A stretch of DNA of 64,000 nucleotides, from the NCBI GenBank assembly GCA_016183615.1, contig JACPEG010000063.1, positions 22,253 to 86,252 of the forward strand, read 5' to 3'. The notes beneath the pieces are model-generated. The model was not told the origin of the DNA and searched no databases. It saw only the letters and a list, made by a program, of their open reading frames with translations. The stretch comes from Betaproteobacteria bacterium (lineage in GTDB: Bacteria; Pseudomonadota; Gammaproteobacteria; Burkholderiales; UBA6910). Below, piece by piece: positions 50,964 through 59,282 of this stretch; within the stretch, counting starts at the first letter, position 1, and the number at the start of each line of letters is the position of its first letter. The translations under genes were made by a program, and so were the position numbers.

Positions 50964-51899
50964 CTATTGGGCGATAGAATGGATTTTGTGACCGAAAGCG
51001 GATTCACGTACGATTTTGATCAGAGCGTCCATGCACTCCTGGCTGGGCGGTTGAAGGGCGCTTAACGGATAGCTCCTGCCCAACTGATAATACTTGGGCT
51101 CGCCAAACCCATGGTAAGGCAGAAGCTGATATTGTTTCACGCTGGGCACTCCGCTCAGGAAATTGGCTATTCCCCTGATGTTGTCCTCCGAGTCGGTGAG
51201 TCCCGGCACTATAACAGTGCGGGCAACTATTGGTGTTGCGGGAAAACGACGGGAGATTCTCTTGATGTTTTCCAATATTAGCTTGTTCGTGCCCCCGGTA
51301 AGCGCCTTGTGTCTGTCGGGATCGATGTGCTTGATGTCATACAAGATCAAGTTCGCAAAAGAACAGACTTTCTCCACATCCTCCCATTTGGCATAACCAC
51401 AGGTTTCCACGGCGGTGTGGATGCCACGCTCACGACAGGTTCTCATCAACGTGGAGACGAATTCGCTTTGAATTAACGGCTCACCGCCACTAACCGTCAA
51501 CCCTCCGTCCGATCTCCAATAGAACCCTTCGTCTTCCTCCGCTATCCGTACAATGTCATCTATCGACCGTTGCTCGCCGTAAATCCTTATCGCCCGAGCA
51601 GGGCAAACACGAGCACAGTCACCACAATCGGTGCATGCCTGCCTGTCGATCTGCACTTTGCCATCAGGCAGCGTTGTGATGGCACCGGTCGAACATGTTT
51701 TGGGACACTGTCTACACCCTATGCATCTCCCTGCGTTATACGCAATCTCGGGATGAAGGTTTTGTGATTCCGGATTGGAGCACCATTGGCAGCGCAAGGG
51801 GCACCCCTTCATGAACACCAAATCGCGAAGCCCCGGACCGTCGTGTAATGAATATCTCTGTATGTTGAAAATAAATCCCAGGTTAGGCGTCTTTTTCAT
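50964..51899 (-). CDS. Glycyl radical enzyme activating enzyme (radical SAM, three 4Fe-4S sites)
   Basis: A 311-residue radical SAM enzyme that abstracts hydrogen from the glycine of its partner. It opens with FNIQRYSLHDGPGLRDLVFM and the SAM-cluster motif C-X3-C-X2-C (Cys33, 37, 40 in KGCPLRCQWC). A ferredoxin-like insert gives eight more Cys (CIGCRQCPKTC at 59-69, CTDCGDCARVC at 89-99), the pattern of activases for dehydratase/decarboxylase-type glycyl radical enzymes rather than PflA. I start at ATG 51899 because it gives the family N-terminus; the frame extends to 52028. No good Shine-Dalgarno is seen at either. It is the last gene of the operon. Confidence 0.92.
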   Translation of the reverse strand: MKKTPNLGFIFNIQRYSLHDGPGLRDLVFMKGCPLRCQWCSNPESQNLHPEIAYNAGRCIGCRQCPKTCSTGAITTLPDGKVQIDRQACTDCGDCARVCPARAIRIYGEQRSIDDIVRIAEEDEGFYWRSDGGLTVSGGEPLIQSEFVSTLMRTCRERGIHTAVETCGYAKWEDVEKVCSFANLILYDIKHIDPDRHKALTGGTNKLILENIKRISRRFPATPIVARTVIVPGLTDSEDNIRGIANFLSGVPSVKQYQLLPYHGFGEPKYYQLGRSYPLSALQPPSQECMDALIKIVRESAFGHKIHSIAQ

Positions 51900-52063
51900 G
51901 GGGCAACCGTCAAGCAGGGTCTTTCCACCGGAAGGAAGAGGCGCAGCAGTTCCCTTGCCGCTCCCCTTCCTGCCCGATAATGGTCTCCTCATGGCACGTT
52001 CATCAATCGGTCGGTATAAGGCAGTCATGGCCGCCCATGTGCCCCAGCATCATCCCTAATCGC

Positions 52064-54601
52064 CTAGCAAGCGCAATGATGTTCGGTCCTGCCGATGATT
52101 TCATTCTGAAGTCTTGGCGAAAGATCAACGAAGTACGCACTGTACCCGGAAACCCTTACCAGGAGATCACGATATCTTTCGGGATCCTTCTGGGCCTCTC
52201 GTAGCGTGTCGGCATTCACTACGTTGAACTGGATATGCCACAGCTTCAGGTCACACCACGTCCTTATCAATGCCGCCAGGTTCCTTGTTCCCTCTTCTCC
52301 CGCAACGGCTTGTGGACTCAATTTAATGTTCAACAGTTGCGCTCCTTGACCCTCGCCCCGAGTGTTTCTGGCGGCCGCGACAGACAACAAGACCGCGGTC
52401 GGTCCGTTCACATCACAACCCTGTGTTGGACCCACTCCATTGGACACCGGCTCCTTCGCCTTTCTTCCGTCGGGGGTTGGCCCAAGCGCTGCCCCTAGCG
52501 AAACATTCGACGACACCGGGACAAAGACGAGGTCGTGTTTGAGTCCGAAGGGGCACGTATACTCACCAATGATCGACAGAAGCATGCCCTGAACCTCATG
52601 GGCTATCGAATCGACGTAAGGATCATTGTTCCCGTATTTTGGCGCGTTCAGGCACATCTGCCGCAGCGCCTCTTTACCCTCGAAATTATTCTCGAGCGCC
52701 TCCAACAGCCCATTGATCGTTACGGTCTTGTCATCGTAGACGAGCTTCTTTATGGCCGCCAGCGAGTCAACCACCGTGCCGAAACCAACAAGGTTTATTT
52801 TTCCTCCGGCGCGTATCCCGCCCTTCACGCGGTTCGAATGGATGTCCACGCACTGGTCCATGAGACGGTCGTTCAGGCTCGAAATGAGCGGCGCGGCCAT
52901 CGGACGCTGCTGCTGCTTCACGGTTTCCAATACCGTCTGCTTGGTCCACAAAAGCTTGATAAGATGTTCCGCCTGCAGCCGGAACGCATTCATCACATCG
53001 TCAAAGCTTGTGAATCCGCTTTCGTCGCCCGTCCTCACCCCAAGTCGCTCTTCTTCCACTTCGTTGGCAAGCTTGATCTTGCCATCCTTCAAAGCCATCT
53101 CGACGGCTGTCGGGATATTCGTCAGCGCCTCCAGGCCCGCGTAGATATCGAGATTCGGCAGTCTCGCCTCGACGCAGCCCGACCCGGCGTAATCCAATGC
53201 CTCCTCGAGTGGCACTCCCGATTTGGCGATGATGTTGGGAACGATCTCTTCATCGTTTTCAAACTTGGGGAAACCCGTGCCTTGTTTCGCGCATTCGCAT
53301 GCCTTCATCAAAAATGCCTGCGGAGTTCGACTATGTATTCTGACCATCAGGTCGGGGGTGTCGAGCGGCCAGTCGATCTTCGATTGCAGGACCAGGTAAG
53401 ACAGTTCATTCGTTGCGTCCCGGCCATCCCGTGTCTGGCCCCCGACGGTAGTCTGCTCAAAATGCGGATACCCCTCGAAGCTGCCTATGGTGCCCCCAAC
53501 GCGGAGACGTTTGTATTGGGCCATGTTCATCCACACGCACTGGAGTAATTCCATTGCATCATCTTTGGTGATCCGGCCTTCCCTCACGTCACGTTCGTAG
53601 AAGGGATAAAGGTACTGGTCTATTCTCCCGTTCCCTATTCCCGCACCCTCTTGCTCAAAACAAATGCCGCAGCGGGTAAACCACAGGCTCTGCAGCGCCT
53701 CACGGAATGTCCTGGCCGGATTCCCTGGGACCCATGCGCACACTTCGGCGATTTCCAGCAACTCCTTCTTCCTCCGCGCGCTCTTTTCCTTTTTCGCCGT
53801 AGCGGACGCCAGTGCGGCATACCGCTTGCCAAAGGTAACCATGGCATCGCAGACGATGATCACAGCCTGAAGAAACGCTCTTTTCTCGAAAGTGTTCTTG
53901 GGGTGAAGAGGGTCCAACGATTCCAATCTTTCTTCTGCTTCCCTCTTGATGCCGTTAAATCCTTTTTGGATCACCTTTTGGTAATCAGGGATCCAATCGG
54001 CCATGGCTTTGATAGTTGAAAGATCATCGATCACTCCCCTCGTGGAGGAACTGTTCGGTTTGAAGAAAACGTGTGCCACGTTCTCGGGCAACAGGTTGGT
54101 ATACGCCTCCCAGAGAGTCTTCCCCTTCCAGTACGGCATGATTTCCTGTTCGATGACTCGGATGTCCTCCTGGGTGATGGCAAACGCGCCGGCCGTTCGG
54201 GCGGGAAGGTCCTTTAGGCTAGCAAAAAAACCCGCATGGATCTCTGGATAGAGAACGCCGTACCGGCGTCCCGGGGTGCCGCTGGTGCAATGACCAACGA
54301 TCAACTCCTCGTCTCCGATGGCAATATCGATGTTGCTCGTCATATGGGCAAGCGCTTTCGCAGCCCTCACCTCGATCATCATTCCTTCAGTCTGCTTGAA
54401 GGACTCCGTAAAGAGGCGCGCCCTGTCAATGGAGACCCGCGGAGGAACATGGAGAAAGCCGTCGAGCATCCGCTCCAATCTCGTCCCGACAAGTCTTGAT
54501 CCCTCGGGAACGATTGCCCCGCGGGCGATTCTTTGTTCCTGCGCCGACAATACCTTCTTTGCCGTTTTCTGAGCCGGGAATTCCTTTTCCACCGTTAACA
54601 T
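52064..54601 (-). CDS. Glycyl radical enzyme of the PFL2 (eliminase/decarboxylase-like) group, substrate unknown
   Basis: An 845-residue oxygen-sensitive radical enzyme. The thiyl-radical site is YAGSGCVEARLPN (Cys476, general-base Glu478); the glycyl radical site is VRVSGYSAYFVDLS (Gly819) near the C-terminus. GCVE occurs in glycerol/propanediol/hydroxyproline dehydratases, choline and isethionate lyases and arylacetate decarboxylases; fumarate-adding alkyl- or benzylsuccinate synthases lack it. After GCVE most eliminases have Pro; here it is Ala-Arg, so the pocket is unusual. The C-terminus ends TEHHCAC. A Shine-Dalgarno (AGGAGG) precedes ATG 54601. The activase follows. The substrate cannot be named from sequence. 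Confidence 0.93.
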   Translation of the reverse strand: MLTVEKEFPAQKTAKKVLSAQEQRIARGAIVPEGSRLVGTRLERMLDGFLHVPPRVSIDRARLFTESFKQTEGMMIEVRAAKALAHMTSNIDIAIGDEELIVGHCTSGTPGRRYGVLYPEIHAGFFASLKDLPARTAGAFAITQEDIRVIEQEIMPYWKGKTLWEAYTNLLPENVAHVFFKPNSSSTRGVIDDLSTIKAMADWIPDYQKVIQKGFNGIKREAEERLESLDPLHPKNTFEKRAFLQAVIIVCDAMVTFGKRYAALASATAKKEKSARRKKELLEIAEVCAWVPGNPARTFREALQSLWFTRCGICFEQEGAGIGNGRIDQYLYPFYERDVREGRITKDDAMELLQCVWMNMAQYKRLRVGGTIGSFEGYPHFEQTTVGGQTRDGRDATNELSYLVLQSKIDWPLDTPDLMVRIHSRTPQAFLMKACECAKQGTGFPKFENDEEIVPNIIAKSGVPLEEALDYAGSGCVEARLPNLDIYAGLEALTNIPTAVEMALKDGKIKLANEVEEERLGVRTGDESGFTSFDDVMNAFRLQAEHLIKLLWTKQTVLETVKQQQRPMAAPLISSLNDRLMDQCVDIHSNRVKGGIRAGGKINLVGFGTVVDSLAAIKKLVYDDKTVTINGLLEALENNFEGKEALRQMCLNAPKYGNNDPYVDSIAHEVQGMLLSIIGEYTCPFGLKHDLVFVPVSSNVSLGAALGPTPDGRKAKEPVSNGVGPTQGCDVNGPTAVLLSVAAARNTRGEGQGAQLLNIKLSPQAVAGEEGTRNLAALIRTWCDLKLWHIQFNVVNADTLREAQKDPERYRDLLVRVSGYSAYFVDLSPRLQNEIIGRTEHHCAC

Positions 54602-54620
54602 GATTGGCCTCCTGTTAAAC

Positions 54621-55448
54621 CTAGCGACTCAAGACACTCAAACCTACCGGTCTCTCGTTCCCGACCTCGCTCAATTTGGAACCGTACAACGTGAGCACCG
54701 ACGCCAGGACATCCTTTGGTACCGGCGTAAATGCGCCCAATTTGCTCCGATTAACACCAATCCCCTTCAAGTCGACCAGCATCTCCGTCATCTTGATCGA
54801 TACCGCTGCGCCGTCGAGAACGGGGATCCCTCCGATCTCGTGCAAGCAGTATTTCCCCATGATCGCATTAAGGCACCCGCAGGCATTTACAAACAGACAC
54901 ACGCCCTTGCTTGCCGCTTCCCCGGCCACCGCCATCGCGGGATTCATTACAACCTGTGGATCGCGGAATCCCCCTTGCAGCTCGTCCAGGGTAACTTCGA
55001 AGCTATTACACTCTATGAATCTCTCACTGAGCCCGTAACGTTTCACGAGCTCGATTTGCCGGCGCAACAGCGGCTTGCCGTGGGCCAACAGGGAGAAGTT
55101 GGGTGAAAGAAGGCAAGCGACGTGCATGCTGGTCTCGAGAAGATTGCAAACCGGTATGTCGACCACCTCTCTCAGGGCGACGGCGGCCGGGTCGCGGGCG
55201 CAGCCGACGCAGAATGCGTCGTATCCCTCGCGTTCCGCCCGAATCGCATTCTCCACAATCTGCCGGTCATGGAAATATTCCTCATACCGGTACTTGTCGT
55301 CCGTATGGCTGAAAAGCTCGACGCCGTGAACGTCGACCTGAGTACCTGGTCTGGCAACCTTGTTGAGATAGGTCTTGAGGGCTGTTTCGTATTCGGTCCA
55401 CGCTGGATCCCGACCCAGGCTGGCTCCCGATTGATACCAAATTCTCAT
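54621..55448 (-). CDS. Asp/Glu/hydantoin racemase superfamily protein
   Basis: A 275-residue cofactor-free racemase-fold protein. The two Cys expected at the active site are in AFCVGCARDPAAVAL and CLFVNACGCLNAI, and IPVCNLLETSMHVA is a typical mid-region. The superfamily includes aspartate/glutamate and hydantoin racemases, maleate isomerase and arylmalonate decarboxylase. In this operon it could epimerise or decarboxylate an intermediate of the ketone route; I cannot say which. Shine-Dalgarno GGAAGGA precedes ATG 55448. The glycyl radical enzyme gene starts 19 bases after the stop. Confidence 0.82.
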   Translation of the reverse strand: MRIWYQSGASLGRDPAWTEYETALKTYLNKVARPGTQVDVHGVELFSHTDDKYRYEEYFHDRQIVENAIRAEREGYDAFCVGCARDPAAVALREVVDIPVCNLLETSMHVACLLSPNFSLLAHGKPLLRRQIELVKRYGLSERFIECNSFEVTLDELQGGFRDPQVVMNPAMAVAGEAASKGVCLFVNACGCLNAIMGKYCLHEIGGIPVLDGAAVSIKMTEMLVDLKGIGVNRSKLGAFTPVPKDVLASVLTLYGSKLSEVGNERPVGLSVLSR

Positions 55449-55536
55449 ATTTATATTCCTTCCGACTAGAATCCTCCCTTCGGGTACTGAAGGGAATCAA
55501 TGAACTTTCTCTTTTCACATCGCCTTGCCTGCCGAC

Positions 55537-56346
55537 TCAAGTCTGACCTTTGCGAATGTCCACATTGCTTGTTGCTCCCACAAGCGGTTGGAAATGAGTG
55601 GTTATGCCTCCGTCAATTGAGAAAACGGCTCCCGTCACATAGGACGCCTCGTCGCTTGCCAGGTAGAGGCAGGCATAGGCAATATCCTCGGCTGTCCCCA
55701 AGCGACGTATAGGGTGAAGATCAATGCATGCCTGGCGGATCGTTTCAGGATCAGGTTCAAAGAACTTTTCCAACAGGCGTGTCTCGTGGAGCCCGGGGGC
55801 GATACAGTTGACGCGGATGTTAGCGGGTCCGAAGTCAATAGCCATCTGCTTGGTCAGCGGGATAAGGGCTCCCTTGGCTGCAACGTAAGCCGCGTTGTTG
55901 GGGTTAGGGAGGATACCCACGCAAGACGAGAAGTTGATAATGGCACCACCACCATTTTTCCTCATCTCCGGGATAGCATATTTTGAGCACAGGAACACAC
56001 TCTTCAGATCGATGGCTATTTCACGATCCCAATCCTCCTCCGGCATGTCCTCAACGGTTCCCACCTCAAAAACGCCAGCGTTATTGACCAAGATGTCCAG
56101 CTTTTTGTACTTATCAATCGTCGCCTCAACCGCTTTTTTGACTTGCGCCGAATTGCTGACATCGGCGATGACAAAGAAGCCTTCTCCGCCCTCTTTGCTT
56201 ATCCCGCTGATGGCCTCCGCTGCCTTGGATGAGTCAAGGTCCACGATTACCACCTTGGCTCCTTCTTTGGCAAACAAAGTTGCTATAGCACGCCCCAGGC
56301 CCTGGGCACCGCCGGTCACTATGGCTACCTTTCCCTTTAGTCTCAC
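55537..56346 (-). CDS. Short-chain dehydrogenase/reductase
   Basis: A 269-residue classical SDR. The cofactor motif is VTGGAQGLGRAIA; Asp37-type residue after VVIVDLD suggests NAD+ preference; NNAG is present; the catalytic Ser-Tyr-Lys is in INFSSCVGILPNPNNAAYVAAK read in two blocks (FSS and AAYVAAK). Start GTG 56346 follows AGGAG. Within an operon for ketone carboxylation it most likely oxidises a secondary alcohol to the ketone, as phenylethanol dehydrogenase does for acetophenone carboxylase in ethylbenzene degradation. The actual substrate is unknown. Confidence 0.88.
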   Translation of the reverse strand: MRLKGKVAIVTGGAQGLGRAIATLFAKEGAKVVIVDLDSSKAAEAISGISKEGGEGFFVIADVSNSAQVKKAVEATIDKYKKLDILVNNAGVFEVGTVEDMPEEDWDREIAIDLKSVFLCSKYAIPEMRKNGGGAIINFSSCVGILPNPNNAAYVAAKGALIPLTKQMAIDFGPANIRVNCIAPGLHETRLLEKFFEPDPETIRQACIDLHPIRRLGTAEDIAYACLYLASDEASYVTGAVFSIDGGITTHFQPLVGATSNVDIRKGQT

Positions 56347-56440
56347 CTTTTCGCTCCTGCTCCATTCCCCGTCAGTACCCTGATGGGGGATCCGAGCTCT
56401 ATTAATTCTCTCCTGATGCCATTAAGGTCACTGGGCCAAG

Positions 56441-56998
56441 TTACTTACCTTCAATCTCATCAGCCCATAGGCGAATCACCTCACTCGTCTTGTCGACAAA
56501 TTCCACCTTGGTCGGAAGCGGATCATGAAGCCATTTCCGGTAGAAGGTATCAAGATCAGGAAGAAATTCGAAATCAGCAGGCATGCCTGGTGCCAGCGAC
56601 TCGACCTCCAATTGCGCAGCGCACCCGGGACAGTAATACTCTCTAACCTCGCAGTATTCGGGATCCGGTCTCTGCACACCGGGGTACACTTTTTCCAGGG
56701 ACTCCACGGTATCTCTGACATGAACCAGCGAATACAATTTCCAGTTAACCCGGTAATCTCCAAACTCGTGTCCACACCTGCATTTAACTACGTAATCGTT
56801 CCCTTTTTGCACTATGAACAGACATGGAGTTAAGGGCAGCAGGATTCGCTCTTTAAAAGCGACTCTACTTTGATAAATCTCTAACGACTTGTGAAACCTA
56901 TCCGTATCTTTCGGATCCTTGATTATTTCCTGCACTCTCTCCCAAGGCAATTTACCGTCGAACAGAAGTGCCAATTCACGCGTGTTATAACTGGACAT
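56441..56998 (-). CDS. Acetone carboxylase gamma-subunit-like zinc protein
   Basis: A 185-residue protein. Two Cys pairs, CRCGHEFGDYRVNWKLY (Cys73, Cys75) and REYYCPGCAAQL (Cys123, Cys126), form the zinc site seen in AcxC; LPDLDTFYRKWLHDPLP matches the conserved AcxC end. AcxC-type subunits bind the alpha/beta heterotetramer and are specific to ATP-dependent ketone carboxylases; their presence argues against a plain hydantoinase. ATG 56998 is 15 bases after the beta-like gene. Confidence 0.88.
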   Translation of the reverse strand: MSSYNTRELALLFDGKLPWERVQEIIKDPKDTDRFHKSLEIYQSRVAFKERILLPLTPCLFIVQKGNDYVVKCRCGHEFGDYRVNWKLYSLVHVRDTVESLEKVYPGVQRPDPEYCEVREYYCPGCAAQLEVESLAPGMPADFEFLPDLDTFYRKWLHDPLPTKVEFVDKTSEVIRLWADEIEGK

Positions 56999-57013
56999 GG
57001 CTAAAACCCCTTA

Positions 57014-59239
57014 TTAGTACTCAAAGTTTTCCGGCAAGCCCCAAAACTCCCTTACCTCGCGGGCATACGCTGGTGACAGACTCATCGATTCTGAGAACAT
57101 GCGTCTTACCGGCTCAATGAGATCTTTCCTCTTCACTCTTTCCCTCGATTTTGTCCACCACTCCTTGAAAGGTACCCCTATTTTCTTCCTCGCAGCTACT
57201 ATTTCGGCTCTTCTCTTCTTCGTGGCAGCATCGTCGATCACCCATTCACGCGCCCGCTTGTCATAGGTCGCCACAACGCCCCATATGTCACGAGCAGTCT
57301 CTACGGTGGTACGATCCGTATCGAGGTCACTTTTGACAAGAGCTGGATCTCTTTCCAGGGGGTCCCCAAAGCCTGGAGCCCCTCCGTGGTCACCCTCGAT
57401 TACGCTATACTGGCTGAGAGTTTCCGGGACTAATATCGGCGACTCCACGGCCTGATAGTTACCCTCTCCCAATTTTGCCAGTCCAGGCTTTCTCGGGTCT
57501 TCGCGGGTAAGGATCACGTCTTTCCGTTCGTCTATACGTTTCTTGACGGCGTTTCCATCCCCCACCATTGTCTTGAGGACCGGCGCTGGATATGCCCCGT
57601 ACATAGTGCTGTTGTGGGGAACACGATTGGTAATGCCACAGTCAGTAAGGGTCCATTCGCCTTGTTTTGAAGGCCAAATCATGTAAAGAGAGTCTAAATG
57701 CAGTCCCCCTCTGTACTTTCCTTTTCCGGAACCATCGACGGCGAATCTTCGGGCAAGCCACACGAACGAGGTAACGGTTTCCAGCCCCTCTGCGTTACCC
57801 ATGTCAGCGGCAGGATAGTTACACCCCCAGGCAGTATCTTCCCCGTCAGCCACTGCCCGAGCCCCCATGCCTCCCGGCACTAACTCGACATTTACGACGG
57901 TTGTATATATGCCGGATAAATTGGAGCCTCCGATTTCAATCCCCGGCATATGGCTCGTTCCGGCCAAAACCTCCTCAACGAAACCCCTCGAAAAGTAATA
58001 TCGGCTGAAGGCTTCGCATCCCATTGACATCCAATGCCAGATAACCGCCCAACTGCTACCATATGGAGCAAACGGGTTGACCGGATATGGATTCATGAAC
58101 GACCCCGGGGGAGGGTCTTGAATCGTCAAATCGCCGTACGAGCCAGTGTTGTGATATTCGAAGCCAACAACATTGCAGAAGACGCAGGCCAGAAACGCAT
58201 GTACGCCCGGTAGGCCAACGTTCACCCCCAAAGGAACCCACTTGCTTGTTCCCTCAAAGTTCACCTTTACCTTCGCCTCTTCATCGACATTAATCTCGAG
58301 GGCGGAGAGCAAGAGAAAATTCCGGGCCTGCTCGGCCGCCAAGGTCCTTTTCCCTTCGGCAGCGATGTCCTTGCAACTCCTCCTCCGCATCCTGCCGGGA
58401 ACCGCCTGTGTCTTGATTCTGGCGGTGGCATATCTGCGGCTATCTTCTACAAATTCCTTTACGACTTCCTTGTAATAGTCGACGCCATACCTCTTTATCA
58501 GCTCCTCGAGTCCTTTGCGGGCCATATGACAACCTGCCACCCTGGCTCTTGTGTCCAAAAGCCAGAAGAACCCCATCCGGGTGAGTTGATTGACTCTGAT
58601 TTCATATTCTTTTTTCAGCTCGTCATTTACCCCAATTTTCTCACCCGTGATTATGAGCCCGTCTGTGAATATCTCTTTCGATGCCATATTCAACGAGCCG
58701 GGGGACAGTGCGCCCACATCCAGGGTGTGGGCACTTCCGAACGTCCATCCTACTAGTTCATTTTCCCAGTAGATTGGAACTATGTCGTAGATATCATTGG
58801 CATGCACGCCGGCGTGAGGACTATTGCATTCGAATATGTCCCCGGGATGGATCCCCGGATCGTCCTCGTAACCCTGCTCTGTCATCCACCTGATAAGCTG
58901 CGTTGGCAGCGGAAAATGAGCTATGACGCCACTTGAGCAGCAAATTACCTCGCCGGTAGGAGCCAGTATTCCCCAGCAGGCATCTCTGGCCTCACCGATT
59001 GCTGCCGAAGCCGATACGTTGGCGGCTGTTACGGCGGCATCTTCACAAATCCGCTCCAATGTCGCCCATACCGCTTCGTATTTCGTGGGGCTTTCTTTCT
59101 TTAATCTTAATTCCTTTAATCCAAACCGATGCCCCGTCTCTTCATACTGTCTATCAAACTCCTGAACGAGATCCTTTAAGCTTTTCGGCTTCTGAACGAG
59201 ATCCGTTAAGCTTTTCGCCTTCATGGTTTTCTCAGCCAC
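57014..59239 (-). CDS. ATP-dependent ketone carboxylase subunit, HyuB/AcxB-like
   Basis: A 741-residue hydantoinase-B-family protein, close in length to the acetone carboxylase ~85-kDa subunit. Motifs: DACWGILAPTGEVICCSSGV, GYEDDPGIHPGDIFECNSPH, AGVHANDIYDIVPIYWENEL and GGHGGAPGFGDPLERD-like GDHGGAPGFGDPLERDPALV. It holds the site where the phosphorylated ketone enol is thought to meet carboxyl phosphate. Start is GTG 59239 (Shine-Dalgarno AAAGGAAA) or ATG 59224. The 5' end has an in-frame 30-bp tandem duplication (59161-59190/59191-59220), giving KSLTDLVQKP and KSLKDLVQEF. Confidence 0.9.
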   Translation of the reverse strand: MAEKTMKAKSLTDLVQKPKSLKDLVQEFDRQYEETGHRFGLKELRLKKESPTKYEAVWATLERICEDAAVTAANVSASAAIGEARDACWGILAPTGEVICCSSGVIAHFPLPTQLIRWMTEQGYEDDPGIHPGDIFECNSPHAGVHANDIYDIVPIYWENELVGWTFGSAHTLDVGALSPGSLNMASKEIFTDGLIITGEKIGVNDELKKEYEIRVNQLTRMGFFWLLDTRARVAGCHMARKGLEELIKRYGVDYYKEVVKEFVEDSRRYATARIKTQAVPGRMRRRSCKDIAAEGKRTLAAEQARNFLLLSALEINVDEEAKVKVNFEGTSKWVPLGVNVGLPGVHAFLACVFCNVVGFEYHNTGSYGDLTIQDPPPGSFMNPYPVNPFAPYGSSWAVIWHWMSMGCEAFSRYYFSRGFVEEVLAGTSHMPGIEIGGSNLSGIYTTVVNVELVPGGMGARAVADGEDTAWGCNYPAADMGNAEGLETVTSFVWLARRFAVDGSGKGKYRGGLHLDSLYMIWPSKQGEWTLTDCGITNRVPHNSTMYGAYPAPVLKTMVGDGNAVKKRIDERKDVILTREDPRKPGLAKLGEGNYQAVESPILVPETLSQYSVIEGDHGGAPGFGDPLERDPALVKSDLDTDRTTVETARDIWGVVATYDKRAREWVIDDAATKKRRAEIVAARKKIGVPFKEWWTKSRERVKRKDLIEPVRRMFSESMSLSPAYAREVREFWGLPENFEY

Positions 59240-59282
59240 GTCAGATTTCCTTTAACAATGATCGTCGACTTACGGTGCTCAG

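Noticed and set aside
52064..54601. Benzylsuccinate or alkylsuccinate synthase (fumarate-adding) identity for the glycyl radical enzyme
   Set aside because: The GCVE motif with the base Glu is typical of eliminases and decarboxylases. The small BssB/BssC-type subunits are also missing.
52064..54601. 4-Hydroxyphenylacetate decarboxylase
   Set aside because: No gene for the small iron-sulfur subunit HpdC is present next to the large subunit, and the rest of the operon is for ketone carboxylation.
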